From positions 372,001-436,000 of the forward strand of contig NZ_JAMQOT010000004.1 in assembly GCF_029502005.1 (NCBI RefSeq): a DNA stretch of 64,000 nucleotides, read 5' to 3'. The translations under genes were made by a program, and so were the position numbers. The stretch's first letter is position 1. Every line of letters begins with the position of its first letter. The notes beneath the pieces were generated by a model. It made no database searches. It worked only from the letters and a program-made list of their open reading frames with translations, and was not told the DNA's origin. Shown here one piece after another: positions 18,824-26,968 of the stretch. This stretch comes from Natrinema salsiterrestre (GTDB lineage Archaea; Halobacteriota; Halobacteria; Halobacteriales; Natrialbaceae).

Positions 18824-19717
18824 TCAGTAGTGCCACGGGAAGTCGTCGAAGTCGGGATCGCGACCCTCGACGAACGCGTCCCGGCCTTCCGCCGCTTCGT
18901 CGGTCATGTAGCCCAGCCGCGTGGCCTCGCCGGCGAAGACCTGCTGGCCGACCATCCCGTCGTCGGTCATGTTGAACGCGTACTTGAGCATCCGCATCGC
19001 CGTCGGGCTCTTCGAGTTGATGCGCCGACCCCATTCGAGGGCCGTTTCCTCGAGTTCCGCGTGGGGAACCGCCTCGTTGACCATCCCCATCTCCGCGGCC
19101 TCCGCGGCGTCGTAGGTCTTTCCGAGGAAGAACACCTCCCGGGCCTTCTTCTGGCCGATCTGTTTGGCGAGATACGCCGAGCCGAAGCCGGCGTCGTAGC
19201 TGGCCACGTCGGGATCGGTCTGGAGGAACTTCGCGTGCTCCTCGCTCGCGAGCGTGAGATCGCAGACGACGTGCAGCGAGTGGCCGCCGCCGACGGCCCA
19301 GCCCGGCACGACGGCGACGACCACCTTCGGGATATGGCGGATCAGGCGCTGGACCTCGAGAATGTGCAACCGCCCCTGTTCGGACGCCCGTTCCTCGTCA
19401 CCCTCGTACTGGTAGCCGTCCTCGCCGCGGATCGTCTGGTCGCCGCCGGAACAGAACGCCCAGCCGCCGTCCTTCGACGAGGGTCCGTTTCCGGTCAGCA
19501 GGATACAGCCCACGTCGGTCTGTCGCTTGGCGTGATCGAGCGCGTCGTACAGCTCGTCGACGGTTCCCGGCCGGAAGGCGTTGCGAACGTCGGGCCGGTC
19601 GAACGCGATCCGAACGGTGCCGGAGTCGACCGCGCGGTGATAGGTGATGTCCTGAAACTCGCGATCGAGGGCGTCGACCGGCTCCCACCGGTCCGCATCG
19701 AAGAGTTCCGAAACCAT
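18824..19717 (-). CDS. menB: 1,4-Dihydroxy-2-naphthoyl-CoA synthase
   Basis: This 297-residue crotonase-fold enzyme contains the MenB-type FCSGGDQTIRG loop, the oxyanion-forming PGWAVGGGHSLHVVCDLTLAS segment and DVASYDAGFGS. It ends in FPWHY, as MenB proteins do. It cyclises succinylbenzoyl-CoA. The start is set by a TATA element at 19742-19751 about 29 nt upstream; the long open extension toward 19909 lies across the divergent promoter and is not coding. It is the only men gene here with a clear promoter of its own. Confidence 0.95.
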   Translation of the reverse strand: MVSELFDADRWEPVDALDREFQDITYHRAVDSGTVRIAFDRPDVRNAFRPGTVDELYDALDHAKRQTDVGCILLTGNGPSSKDGGWAFCSGGDQTIRGEDGYQYEGDEERASEQGRLHILEVQRLIRHIPKVVVAVVPGWAVGGGHSLHVVCDLTLASEEHAKFLQTDPDVASYDAGFGSAYLAKQIGQKKAREVFFLGKTYDAAEAAEMGMVNEAVPHAELEETALEWGRRINSKSPTAMRMLKYAFNMTDDGMVGQQVFAGEATRLGYMTDEAAEGRDAFVEGRDPDFDDFPWHY

Positions 19718-19741
19718 TTGCTCGGATTTCGTCGTCGATAG

Positions 19742-19751
19742 GTGAAATAGG
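19742..19751 (-). promoter_or_regulatory. TATA box of menB
   Basis: On the minus strand this reads CCTATTTCAC, centred about 29 nt before the menB ATG at 19717. This spacing implies a leaderless or near-leaderless transcript and supports the chosen start. Confidence 0.5.
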
Positions 19752-19890
19752 TTCGCGTCGCCGATCGGAGTCGCGTCGCCGGGGAAGATTCTGTATAGCG
19801 CTTTGGAGTTTATTTGGTGGCTGCCAGCCGTCTCCTTCCGGAACCCATACCAATTGTCGGTGTCGACGACTGTCCGTTCTCCCGAGCAGT

Positions 19891-19899
19891 TTTTTACTC
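19891..19899 (+). promoter_or_regulatory. TATA box of the J-domain gene
   Basis: TTTTTACTC is centred about 26 nt before the ATG at 19921, so transcription should begin at the start codon. It forms a divergent promoter pair with menB. Confidence 0.45.
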
Positions 19900-19920
19900 G
19901 TCCGTTCAATCACCAATGTG

Positions 19921-21042
19921 ATGGGGGAGACGTATTACGAGGTACTCGAGGTCGATCCGGACGCGACTCACGACGAGATCGAGTCCGCCTATCGCGAACG
20001 AGTCCTCGATACCCACCCCGACCACTCCGACGCTCCCGACGCGGCCGAGCAGTTCAAGCGGGTCACGACCGCGAGGTCAGTGCTCACCGACGGGACGGAA
20101 CGCGCGCGCTACGACCGACTCGGTCACGATGCGTACGTCGGCCTCGCTCAGGGACCGTCGGCCGGTTCCGGCTCGAGCGAGGACGATGACGAGTCCGGTG
20201 AGGACGGTGCCGATTCGGGCAAAAGCTCCGATTCCGCCGACCAGTCGGAGTCGAACGCAGGTGCCCGAACGGACACGGGGCGATCGGCGGGGGACACGGA
20301 GTCGACTGGGACGGACGAGACGACCACCGGTACGGACACGACGGCCACTGGCGCGGGCACGAGCGCGTCCGAACAGAACACGACAAGCGGGACGGAGGCG
20401 AGCACGTCCGAGGAGAACACCAAGTGGCAGGAGGTGGCCGAGTGGTGGATAAACGAAGGTAAGGAGTCGACACGGACCGAGACCGACCACACCGGTCGGA
20501 CGCGGAGCCACCACGCTCGGCAGCGATCCAAACGGCGTCAGAAACGGGCGAAGCAACGGGCGGCGGGGAACTGGCCGTTCGACACCGACGAGACGACCGA
20601 GGGCGGCGGGACGAAAACCCGTCAAGAAGCCCGTGCGACGACAACGGGGCAAGACGACGGCGGATTCGAGTACTCCGTTCACGACTGGGACGGCGACGTC
20701 GACCTCGGGTGGGACGGGCACCAATTCGATCAGACCACGGCGGTGTCCGTCGGCTCCGTGGCCGTTCTCTACCCGCTGTTCGTCGTCGGGAGTCTGACGC
20801 CGATGTTTTCGTTCCCGGTCAACGCGATCATCGCCGGGTGCACGTTCGTGCTGGTGGGATATCTGCTGACCATGCCCCGGATCGCGATGGCGGCGTTCGG
20901 CGGCTGGAGCGTCCTCTTTTCGATCGGTATCCTGCAGTTCTCGCCGATCGATCCGGTCTCGATACTCGGGATACTCGCGCTCGCGTTCGTCTGGGTACCC
21001 CTCGGCTACGCCGTCGCGCTCTGGTGGGTACTTCGCCCCTGA
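19921..21042 (+). CDS. J-domain membrane protein
   Basis: This 373-residue protein has an N-terminal J domain (residues 3-66) with the HPD motif in DTHPDHSD, so it can stimulate DnaK-type Hsp70. A long Asp/Ser/Thr/Gly-rich disordered segment follows (about 80-245), then three or four hydrophobic helices from about 270 to the end. It lacks the zinc centre and substrate-binding domains of true DnaJ. It probably recruits Hsp70 to the membrane face. The ATG at 19921 is preferred to the adjacent GTG at 19918 because of the promoter spacing. It sits between menB and menD on the opposite strand. Confidence 0.88.
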   Translation: MGETYYEVLEVDPDATHDEIESAYRERVLDTHPDHSDAPDAAEQFKRVTTARSVLTDGTERARYDRLGHDAYVGLAQGPSAGSGSSEDDDESGEDGADSGKSSDSADQSESNAGARTDTGRSAGDTESTGTDETTTGTDTTATGAGTSASEQNTTSGTEASTSEENTKWQEVAEWWINEGKESTRTETDHTGRTRSHHARQRSKRRQKRAKQRAAGNWPFDTDETTEGGGTKTRQEARATTTGQDDGGFEYSVHDWDGDVDLGWDGHQFDQTTAVSVGSVAVLYPLFVVGSLTPMFSFPVNAIIAGCTFVLVGYLLTMPRIAMAAFGGWSVLFSIGILQFSPIDPVSILGILALAFVWVPLGYAVALWWVLRP

Positions 21043-21108
21043 CTACCGGCGTTCGGACCGGGCCAGCGACCCGCGATCGCGTTCGACGACGGACACGGCG
21101 AGACTCGA

Positions 21109-22941
21109 CTACGAGTCGCTCCGCGTTTCGACGTCGTCCGTCACGCGCTCGGCGAGCGCGTCACGCCGCCGATGACTGCCCTTCGAATCGAATTCGACCG
21201 AGAGGACCTGCGTGCCCGCCCGCTCGAGCGACCGGCCGTAGGCGTCGGAAAAGTCCACGGGAGCGACGCGCTCGAACTCGAGACCGTACAGGTCGCCCAG
21301 CGCCTCGAAATCGAGGCCGTGGGGCGTTTTGAACTGCTCGGTGAACGGCGGATCGAACGCTTCGATGGGGAGTTCGTGGAAGATGCCGCCGCCGTCGTTG
21401 TCGAGCAGGACGATCGTGGCGTCGACGTCGCACCGATCGACCGCGAGCAGGCCGTTCGAATCGTGATAGAAGGCCAGATCGCCGGTCACGATCACGAGCG
21501 GGTCGTCGGTCGCGCTCCCCGCGCCGAGTGCCGTGCTCGCGATGCCGTCGATCCCGCTCGCTCCGCGGTTCGCGAGGACAGTGAGATCGGCCGCTCGCGG
21601 CCGACCGAACCGGTCGGCGTCCCGGATCGGCATGCTGTTGGAGACGAACACGGTCGCCGGATCCGGCGCGTTCGAGAGCACCGATGCGAGGATCGCTCCC
21701 TCGAAGGGTGCCGCCTCGAGCGCGTCCGCGGTCAGCGCCTGATCGCGAACCGTCCAGTGGTGTCGTTCGGCCGCGTCGAACCGGCCGAGCCACCCGTCGG
21801 CGCGTCCATCACGCTCTCCGAGCGCCTCGAGAACCGCGTCGACGACGGCAGCGGGCTCGGCGGCCACCAGGTCGGTCGCGGTGAAGGTCGCCTCGCGCCA
21901 CGCACCCGCTGGGTCGACGAGGAACTGCTGGGCCTCGGCGTCACGGAGCCAGTGCCGGAGCGGCTTCGACGTCGGTGAGGCACCGAATCGGAGGACGGCG
22001 TCCGGAGGCGGCATGTGGCCGACGTACGTGTCGTAGCCGCCGTAGATCGAACGCGGTCCCCCGGGATTCCCGCCCTCGTCCTCACGCTCGCCCTCGACGT
22101 GCGGGCCGAACCGGAGTCCGGACAGCGGATCCGCGAGGACCGGCGCACCGAGACGGTCGGCCAGTTCGGTGACGGCCGCGGGCTCGAGTCCGACGAGCGC
22201 CGTCGGATCGGCGGGCCCCGCGACGACCAGCGGTCGGTCGGCGGTCTCGAGCGCTCGAGCGATCGGTCGGCACTCCTCGTCGGAGAGCCGTCGCGTCCCG
22301 TCGGTGGTTTCCACGAACGGGCCGTCCCGTCCCCGCGCTGCAGCCGTCTCGGCGAACCGGTCGGGCACGTCGCCGGGCACCGCGGTCGGCTCGAGCGGCT
22401 TGCGAAACGGACAGTTCAGGTGGACGGGACCCGGCTGGACGCCGGTCGTCTCGGCGAGCGCTCGCGCGGCGGTCGTCCGGAGGCTCCGCACTTTCCGCTC
22501 GTCGGCTTCGGGCTCGGGGAGTTCCGCGTACCAGCGCACCGCGTCGCCGTAGAGCTTGACCTGATCGACGGTCTGGTTCGCGCCGCTGTCGCGGAGCTCG
22601 GGCGGCCGATCGGCGGTCAGCACGAGCAGCGGGACGCGAGCCCGATCCGCCTCCATCACGGCCGGATGGAAGTTCGCCGCCGCGGTTCCAGAGGTGCAGA
22701 TCAGTGCCGTGGGCTTACCGGTCCGACGGGCGCGACCGAGCGCGAAGTAGGCCGCCGACCGCTCGTCGAGGTGCGAGTAGACGTCTATTTCCGGGTGTTC
22801 GGCGAACGCGACCGTCAACGGCGTCGACCGACTGCCGGGCGCGATACAGGCCGCCTCGAGGCCGCTTTCCGCCAGTTCGTCGGCGAGGACGCGACCCCAC
22901 AGGGTCGCGCGGTTCGGTGCGTTCATCGGGTCAGGTGTCAC
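21109..22941 (-). CDS. menD: SEPHCHC synthase (MenD)
   Basis: This 610-residue thiamine-diphosphate enzyme has the N-terminal IAPGSRSTPL motif, the SHLDERSAAYFALG segment with the activating Glu, TSGTAAANFHPAVMEA, and the ThDP/Mg motif GDLAFYHDSNGLL near the C-terminus. It joins 2-oxoglutarate with isochorismate. A GTG at 22941 overlaps the menF stop as GTGA; the alternative ATG at 22926 (MNAPN) would shorten it by five residues. It is co-transcribed after menF. Confidence 0.96.
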   Translation of the reverse strand: MTPDPMNAPNRATLWGRVLADELAESGLEAACIAPGSRSTPLTVAFAEHPEIDVYSHLDERSAAYFALGRARRTGKPTALICTSGTAAANFHPAVMEADRARVPLLVLTADRPPELRDSGANQTVDQVKLYGDAVRWYAELPEPEADERKVRSLRTTAARALAETTGVQPGPVHLNCPFRKPLEPTAVPGDVPDRFAETAAARGRDGPFVETTDGTRRLSDEECRPIARALETADRPLVVAGPADPTALVGLEPAAVTELADRLGAPVLADPLSGLRFGPHVEGEREDEGGNPGGPRSIYGGYDTYVGHMPPPDAVLRFGASPTSKPLRHWLRDAEAQQFLVDPAGAWREATFTATDLVAAEPAAVVDAVLEALGERDGRADGWLGRFDAAERHHWTVRDQALTADALEAAPFEGAILASVLSNAPDPATVFVSNSMPIRDADRFGRPRAADLTVLANRGASGIDGIASTALGAGSATDDPLVIVTGDLAFYHDSNGLLAVDRCDVDATIVLLDNDGGGIFHELPIEAFDPPFTEQFKTPHGLDFEALGDLYGLEFERVAPVDFSDAYGRSLERAGTQVLSVEFDSKGSHRRRDALAERVTDDVETRSDS

Positions 22942-24281
22942 CGGAGTTCATCGAGGATCGGTCGGTACTTCAGCTGTACTTCGTCCCACTCCTCCTCGGG
23001 ATCGCTGTCGGCGACGATGCCGTTGCCGGCGAAGAGCGTCACCGTCCCGTCGGTCGCGATCCCGGAGCGAATGGCGACCGCGAACTCGCCGTCGCCGTCC
23101 GCGTCGAACCAGCCGACCGGCGCGGCGTACCAGCCACGATCGAACGTCTCCGTCTCGCGAATCGTCTCCCAGGCCGCGTCGGGCGGAACGCCGCCCACGG
23201 CGGGCGTCGGGTGTAACGCCTCGACGATCTCGAGGACGTGCCGATCGCTCTCGAGGGTCGCTTCGATCGGCGTCTGGAGGTGCTGAATCGTCGCGAGCCG
23301 GCGGATCGTCTGCGCGCTGACGGTGAGGTCGCGGGCGAAGGGGGCCAGTTGGTCGCGGATCGCGTCCACGACGAGTTCGTGTTCGTGCTGGAACTTCGCG
23401 TCGGCCCGCATCCGCTCGACGTGCTCTTCGTCCTCGGCCGGCGTCTCGCCGCGCGGGACCGAGCCGGCGAGCGCCTCCGTCTCGACGCGTTCGCCGCGTT
23501 TCGAAACCAGCCGCTCGGGTGGCGCACCGAAGAACGTGCCCTCGACCTCGTGACCGACCAGAAAGCGATAACAGTTCGGGTACTGGCGGCGCAGCCGTTC
23601 GAGCGTCGCGGGGACGTCGATCGGCCCCTCGAGTTCGACCGACAGCGCCTGTGCGAGGACGACTTTCCGTAACCGACCGTCGGCGATCCGCTCGAGCGCG
23701 GTCTCGACCTGACTCGTCCACTCGGCGGGCGAGGTCGTCCGCCGCGTCGCGGCGACGCCGGGGGTCGACCCGCTCGGTCGCATGGCCGGCAGCGCCGTCA
23801 GCCGGTCGTGCCAGCGCTCGAGTCGGTCCGCCGTCTCGTCGCGTCCGTTTCCGACCGCGGTCAGCCACGTCCCGTCGTCGGTCCGCGTGACGAGCACCTG
23901 CGGGACGACGAACGACGCCGCGTCGAACCCGCCCCATGGCGGAGTCGGCTCGTGACCGTCGTGAAACGAAAAGCCGCCGAAGGCCCGGGGTCGAGCCGCG
24001 GCGGGGCCGTCGTGTGCGAGGCCGTCGAACGCCCGGCTCGCCTGCGTTCGGATTCGGTCGAATCGGTCGACGCCGCCGGCGGTAAACCGTGCGGCGACGC
24101 CCCGACCGACGAGTTCGAGACCGTCGGGCGTGGCCCACTGGACCCGCGACTCGGCGCTCCCGTCCAGAATGGCGCTAAACGAGACGTCCTCGAGTTCCCG
24201 GCTCCGACTGACGAGGTCGAAAGCGCCCTCTTCCGATTCCGAACCCGTCGCCAGTCGACCATCGCCCGACGATCGATCCAT
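22938..24281 (-). CDS. menF: Isochorismate synthase
   Basis: This is a chorismate-binding enzyme of about 447 residues. Conserved C-terminal blocks include GAPPERLVSKRG, ETEALAGSVPRG, LHPTPAVGGVPP and the GNGIVADSDPEEEWDE segment with the Mg-binding acids. It isomerises chorismate to isochorismate, the first menaquinone step. The ATG at 24281 is used; a GTG 9 nt upstream is also in frame. Its stop overlaps the start of menD, so menF-menD is one unit. Acidic Asp/Glu surface patches are typical of halophiles. Confidence 0.94.
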   Translation of the reverse strand: MDRSSGDGRLATGSESEEGAFDLVSRSRELEDVSFSAILDGSAESRVQWATPDGLELVGRGVAARFTAGGVDRFDRIRTQASRAFDGLAHDGPAAARPRAFGGFSFHDGHEPTPPWGGFDAASFVVPQVLVTRTDDGTWLTAVGNGRDETADRLERWHDRLTALPAMRPSGSTPGVAATRRTTSPAEWTSQVETALERIADGRLRKVVLAQALSVELEGPIDVPATLERLRRQYPNCYRFLVGHEVEGTFFGAPPERLVSKRGERVETEALAGSVPRGETPAEDEEHVERMRADAKFQHEHELVVDAIRDQLAPFARDLTVSAQTIRRLATIQHLQTPIEATLESDRHVLEIVEALHPTPAVGGVPPDAAWETIRETETFDRGWYAAPVGWFDADGDGEFAVAIRSGIATDGTVTLFAGNGIVADSDPEEEWDEVQLKYRPILDELR

Positions 24282-24346
24282 CGACCGCACGTCAGGACCG
24301 CCCGACCTTCAGCCTAACTATTCGTTGACCGACGGGAAAGACCGGA

Positions 24347-24943
24347 CTAGCTGTACCGCTCTTCTCGCCACGGATCCGCCGTCTGCGAGTAGCCTCGCCG
24401 CTCCCAGTAGCCCCGCTCGGGTTCCGTGAGGAACTCGATGCCGTCGACCCACTTCGCGCCCTTGTAGGCGTATCTGTGGGGCGTCACGACCCGGAGCGGA
24501 CCGCCGTGATCCTCGGGGAGGGAGTCACCGTCGAACCCCCACGCGAGCAGGACTTCCTCGCGCATGCACGCCTCGAGCGGCAGGTCCGTGGTGTAGTCGT
24601 CCATCCCGGAAAACATGACGTGAACCGCGTCGTCGCGAACGCCGGCCCGCTCCGCGAGTTCCGTGAACTGAACGCCGGTGAATTCGCAGTCGAACTTGCT
24701 CCAGCCGGTCACGCAGTGAAAGTCCTGGCGCTGCGTGACGGCCGGCAAGTCTCGAAACTCGTCCCACGACAGACTCAGTTCCTCGTCGACCGCGCCGGTG
24801 ACCGTAAACTCCCACGTCTCGGGATCCCACTCGGGCGTCCCGCTCTTCGAGAGGACGGGAAATGCGGACGTTTCGCGCTGGCCCGGTGGCAGCCGCTCGT
24901 CGCCGAACTCCCGATACAGGTCCGTGACGTCCGTCGTGTCCAT
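24347..24943 (-). CDS. Sulfite-oxidase-fold molybdopterin oxidoreductase
   Basis: This 198-residue single-domain protein is of the oxidoreductase molybdopterin-binding family. Cys77 in QDFHCVTGWS is the expected Mo ligand, and the C-terminal HRYAYKGAKWVDGIEF block is typical of the family. It has no dimerisation domain and no signal peptide, so it resembles short cytoplasmic YedY/SorA-like proteins of archaea rather than true sulfite oxidase. Substrate unknown. It lies upstream of menF on the same strand with a 65-nt gap. Confidence 0.9.
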   Translation of the reverse strand: MDTTDVTDLYREFGDERLPPGQRETSAFPVLSKSGTPEWDPETWEFTVTGAVDEELSLSWDEFRDLPAVTQRQDFHCVTGWSKFDCEFTGVQFTELAERAGVRDDAVHVMFSGMDDYTTDLPLEACMREEVLLAWGFDGDSLPEDHGGPLRVVTPHRYAYKGAKWVDGIEFLTEPERGYWERRGYSQTADPWREERYS

Positions 24944-25249
24944 ACTCGTGCGTACGTCCCGACGGACGTAGGTGTGACGCCTCGGCCCCGTCGCCTACCG
25001 GCGCGGTCGATCACCGTACCGCTGGCGGACACTCGAGTCGACGCGACGGCGTCGATACGTCCGAAGCCACTGACCGATCGCCCGTTCGTATCGCGGCGAC
25101 CGAGGAATCGGTGTGCGAGAAACAGCCGATTACCACGACGGAGGCGGGATCGCAACCGACGGAAACGGTAGCGATTCGGCCACAACTCGGCTGTTTCCCG
25201 CGAAACCCTCGCCACCCCTTAGTACGGTCTCGGCGAGAGATATCGATGC
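24944..25249. other. Intergenic, no gene recognised
   Basis: This 306-nt gap separates divergent genes and should hold both promoters. The open frames seen here have no family signal and read through antisense to the flanks. No hairpin or repeat stood out. Confidence 0.5.
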
Positions 25250-25549
25250 ATGGCTAGCACAGAACAGCTTACGGATCGGGAGATGACCGGACAGACAACG
25301 GCGGAAGTCGGCGAGCAAGCGATGGGCCCCGCGTTCGTCGCGTCGGCCGCATCGGTCGGCCTCGCCCTCTACTACTTCTTCATTCAGGGGGAGCGCGAAC
25401 TGGGCACGTTCGTCGGCCTCTGGCCGCCGACCATCCTCGCGTTCGCGAGTTACTTCAACCAGCGGAAGATGCGCCAGCAACTCGAGACCCTGACACAGCC
25501 GGGAACGAAACTGCGGGACGCGATCGACTCGATGATGGGTAACCGGTAA
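25250..25549 (+). CDS. Small membrane protein of unknown function
   Basis: This 99-residue protein has two hydrophobic helices (about residues 27-44 and 52-68) joined by a short loop (FIQGERELG), followed by a basic, helical cytoplasmic tail (QRKMRQQLETL). No catalytic residues are apparent. The N-terminal 25 residues are polar. It seems to be monocistronic. Function unknown. Confidence 0.7.
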   Translation: MASTEQLTDREMTGQTTAEVGEQAMGPAFVASAASVGLALYYFFIQGERELGTFVGLWPPTILAFASYFNQRKMRQQLETLTQPGTKLRDAIDSMMGNR

Positions 25550-25700
25550 GTCGACGGCGCGATCGACGTCTCGTCTCCGAGCACCTGTCGTCGTTTTCGG
25601 CCGTCGATCGAGAGTTCCATCTCCGTTCGACGGCCGCGGCGTCCCGTCGGTATTGGGTCCCCGTCAAACCTAAATACCCCCTCACCGAAAGCCGAATCAG

Positions 25701-25931
25701 ATGCCGAAAGTAGAGATCACCATACCGGAGCACCTCGAGATGCAGATCGCCCAGATGGTCGAACGCGGCGAGTTCGTCAACCGCGAGGAGGCGATCGAGG
25801 ACCTCCTTTCGACGGGCATCAAGGCCTACAAGACCAGCGGACCGAGCGACGAAGAGGACGGTGCGGGAACCGGCGGGACCGGCTTCGAAGACGACGGCAT
25901 GATGGGCCACGACGACGAGTACGTCTTCTAG
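25701..25931 (+). CDS. Ribbon-helix-helix DNA-binding protein
   Basis: This 76-residue protein starts MPKVEITIPEHLEMQI, a CopG/MetJ-type beta strand, followed by two helices (QIAQMVERGEF, NREEAIEDLLSTGI). Residues 48-76 form an acidic Gly-rich tail. RHH proteins bind DNA as dimers; here there is no toxin partner, so it is more likely a small regulator than an antitoxin. A CCTAAATAC element lies about 30 nt upstream. It converges with the following membrane gene, with 1 nt between the stops. Confidence 0.85.
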   Translation: MPKVEITIPEHLEMQIAQMVERGEFVNREEAIEDLLSTGIKAYKTSGPSDEEDGAGTGGTGFEDDGMMGHDDEYVF

Positions 25932-25932
25932 C

Positions 25933-26118
25933 TTATATCCCGACCGCGAGCAGCGGAATTCCGAACGCGATCGCCGCACCGACCAGTGCAACGAGGGCAC
26001 CGACCAGGACGGCTCGTGACGAGTAGTCGCTCATCGGTGCGGTCGTTCGTTCGGCAGCGAGATCGTGACCGACGTCAGCTCCCGAATCGTCGTCGGGGGT
26101 TGCAGTGTCGTCTGTCAT
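25933..26118 (-). CDS. Small membrane protein (61 residues)
   Basis: An acidic N-terminal half (MTDDTATPDDD...) is followed by a single hydrophobic pair of segments at residues 37-60 (VLVGALVALVGAAIAFGIPL). The composition is that of widespread short haloarchaeal membrane proteins without known role. It ends 1 nt from the RHH gene on the other strand. Confidence 0.7.
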   Translation of the reverse strand: MTDDTATPDDDSGADVGHDLAAERTTAPMSDYSSRAVLVGALVALVGAAIAFGIPLLAVGI

Positions 26119-26202
26119 AGGTCTCCGTTCTCAGTTCACTTCCTTAAAGACATCTACAGCAGTGCGTCGGTGGAGCGCCACCCGCCCCGTCGTGTCACCG
26201 GG

Positions 26203-26212
26203 AAATATATAT
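26203..26212 (+). promoter_or_regulatory. TATA box of the lipoprotein pair
   Basis: AAATATATAT is centred about 29 nt before the ATG at 26237, indicating a leaderless transcript and fixing that start rather than the in-frame ATG at 26105. Confidence 0.6.
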
Positions 26213-26236
26213 CGTTCGAGTAACCATCCGGGGACG

Positions 26237-26968
26237 ATGCCCTCCACGAGGATCTCTCGCAGGCGGTTACTCGCTACCGGCGGCAGTTGTCTCTCGGCCG
26301 CGGTCGCGGGCTGTTCCGGGACCGGCGGATCGACCACCGAAAGCGGGACCGCTCGCGACACGGGTCGGCCGTTCGAGTCGACCCACGAGTACGACGAACT
26401 GTTCGTGCGCTCGGCCGACGACGAACCGTTCATCCATCCCGACGACGCGGCGGCCCAGCGGGAAGAAGAGCAGGATCGGCCACCGCGGCACACCCGGTCG
26501 TTTTTCGTGATCGACGAGGACGGTGCCGATTCGCTCCGGATCGACCTCGAGGAAAACGCCGAGGCGGCGGCCGAGATACGCGAGTTCGTCGCCGACACCG
26601 ATTTCGGGACCGAATCGATCGTCGTCGATCAGCGTCCCATCGGCGACTGCTATCACAGGCGCGTCCTGAGCGTCCGGGCGATGGACGACGATTTTCATCG
26701 GCAGTACTGCCGTACGCTGAAAGATCCGATGACGCCCTGCGAGGCCGATACCGACGTGATGGAAGCCGTCGTCTTTCGGATCCGGCGACCGTACGAGGAC
26801 GCGCCGTCGAGCCACTCGAGTTCCGAGAGCGCGTCGTGTCGAGGCCCGATCATCGTGGGAACGAACGGATCCGAGTCAGATTCGAACGGGACCGACGCTG
26901 CCGACTCGAACGCGACCGAGCCCCGCGACCAGAACGGGACCGACGGCGAGGGAGGGGATCGCGAATGA
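26237..26968 (+). CDS. Tat-exported lipoprotein of unknown function (first of a coupled pair)
   Basis: This 243-residue precursor starts MPSTRISRRRLLATGG, with a twin Arg motif and lipobox Cys in AVAGCSGTG. The exported part is acidic and contains a beta-rich core with three Cys (in IGDCYHRR, RQYCRTL and PCEADTD), which may form disulfides or bind metal. A Ser/Asn/Gly-rich tail with several N-x-T/S sites (potential N-glycosylation) ends the protein. Its stop overlaps the next start as ATGA, so the two are co-translated. Family not recognised. Confidence 0.75.
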   Translation: MPSTRISRRRLLATGGSCLSAAVAGCSGTGGSTTESGTARDTGRPFESTHEYDELFVRSADDEPFIHPDDAAAQREEEQDRPPRHTRSFFVIDEDGADSLRIDLEENAEAAAEIREFVADTDFGTESIVVDQRPIGDCYHRRVLSVRAMDDDFHRQYCRTLKDPMTPCEADTDVMEAVVFRIRRPYEDAPSSHSSSESASCRGPIIVGTNGSESDSNGTDAADSNATEPRDQNGTDGEGGDRE

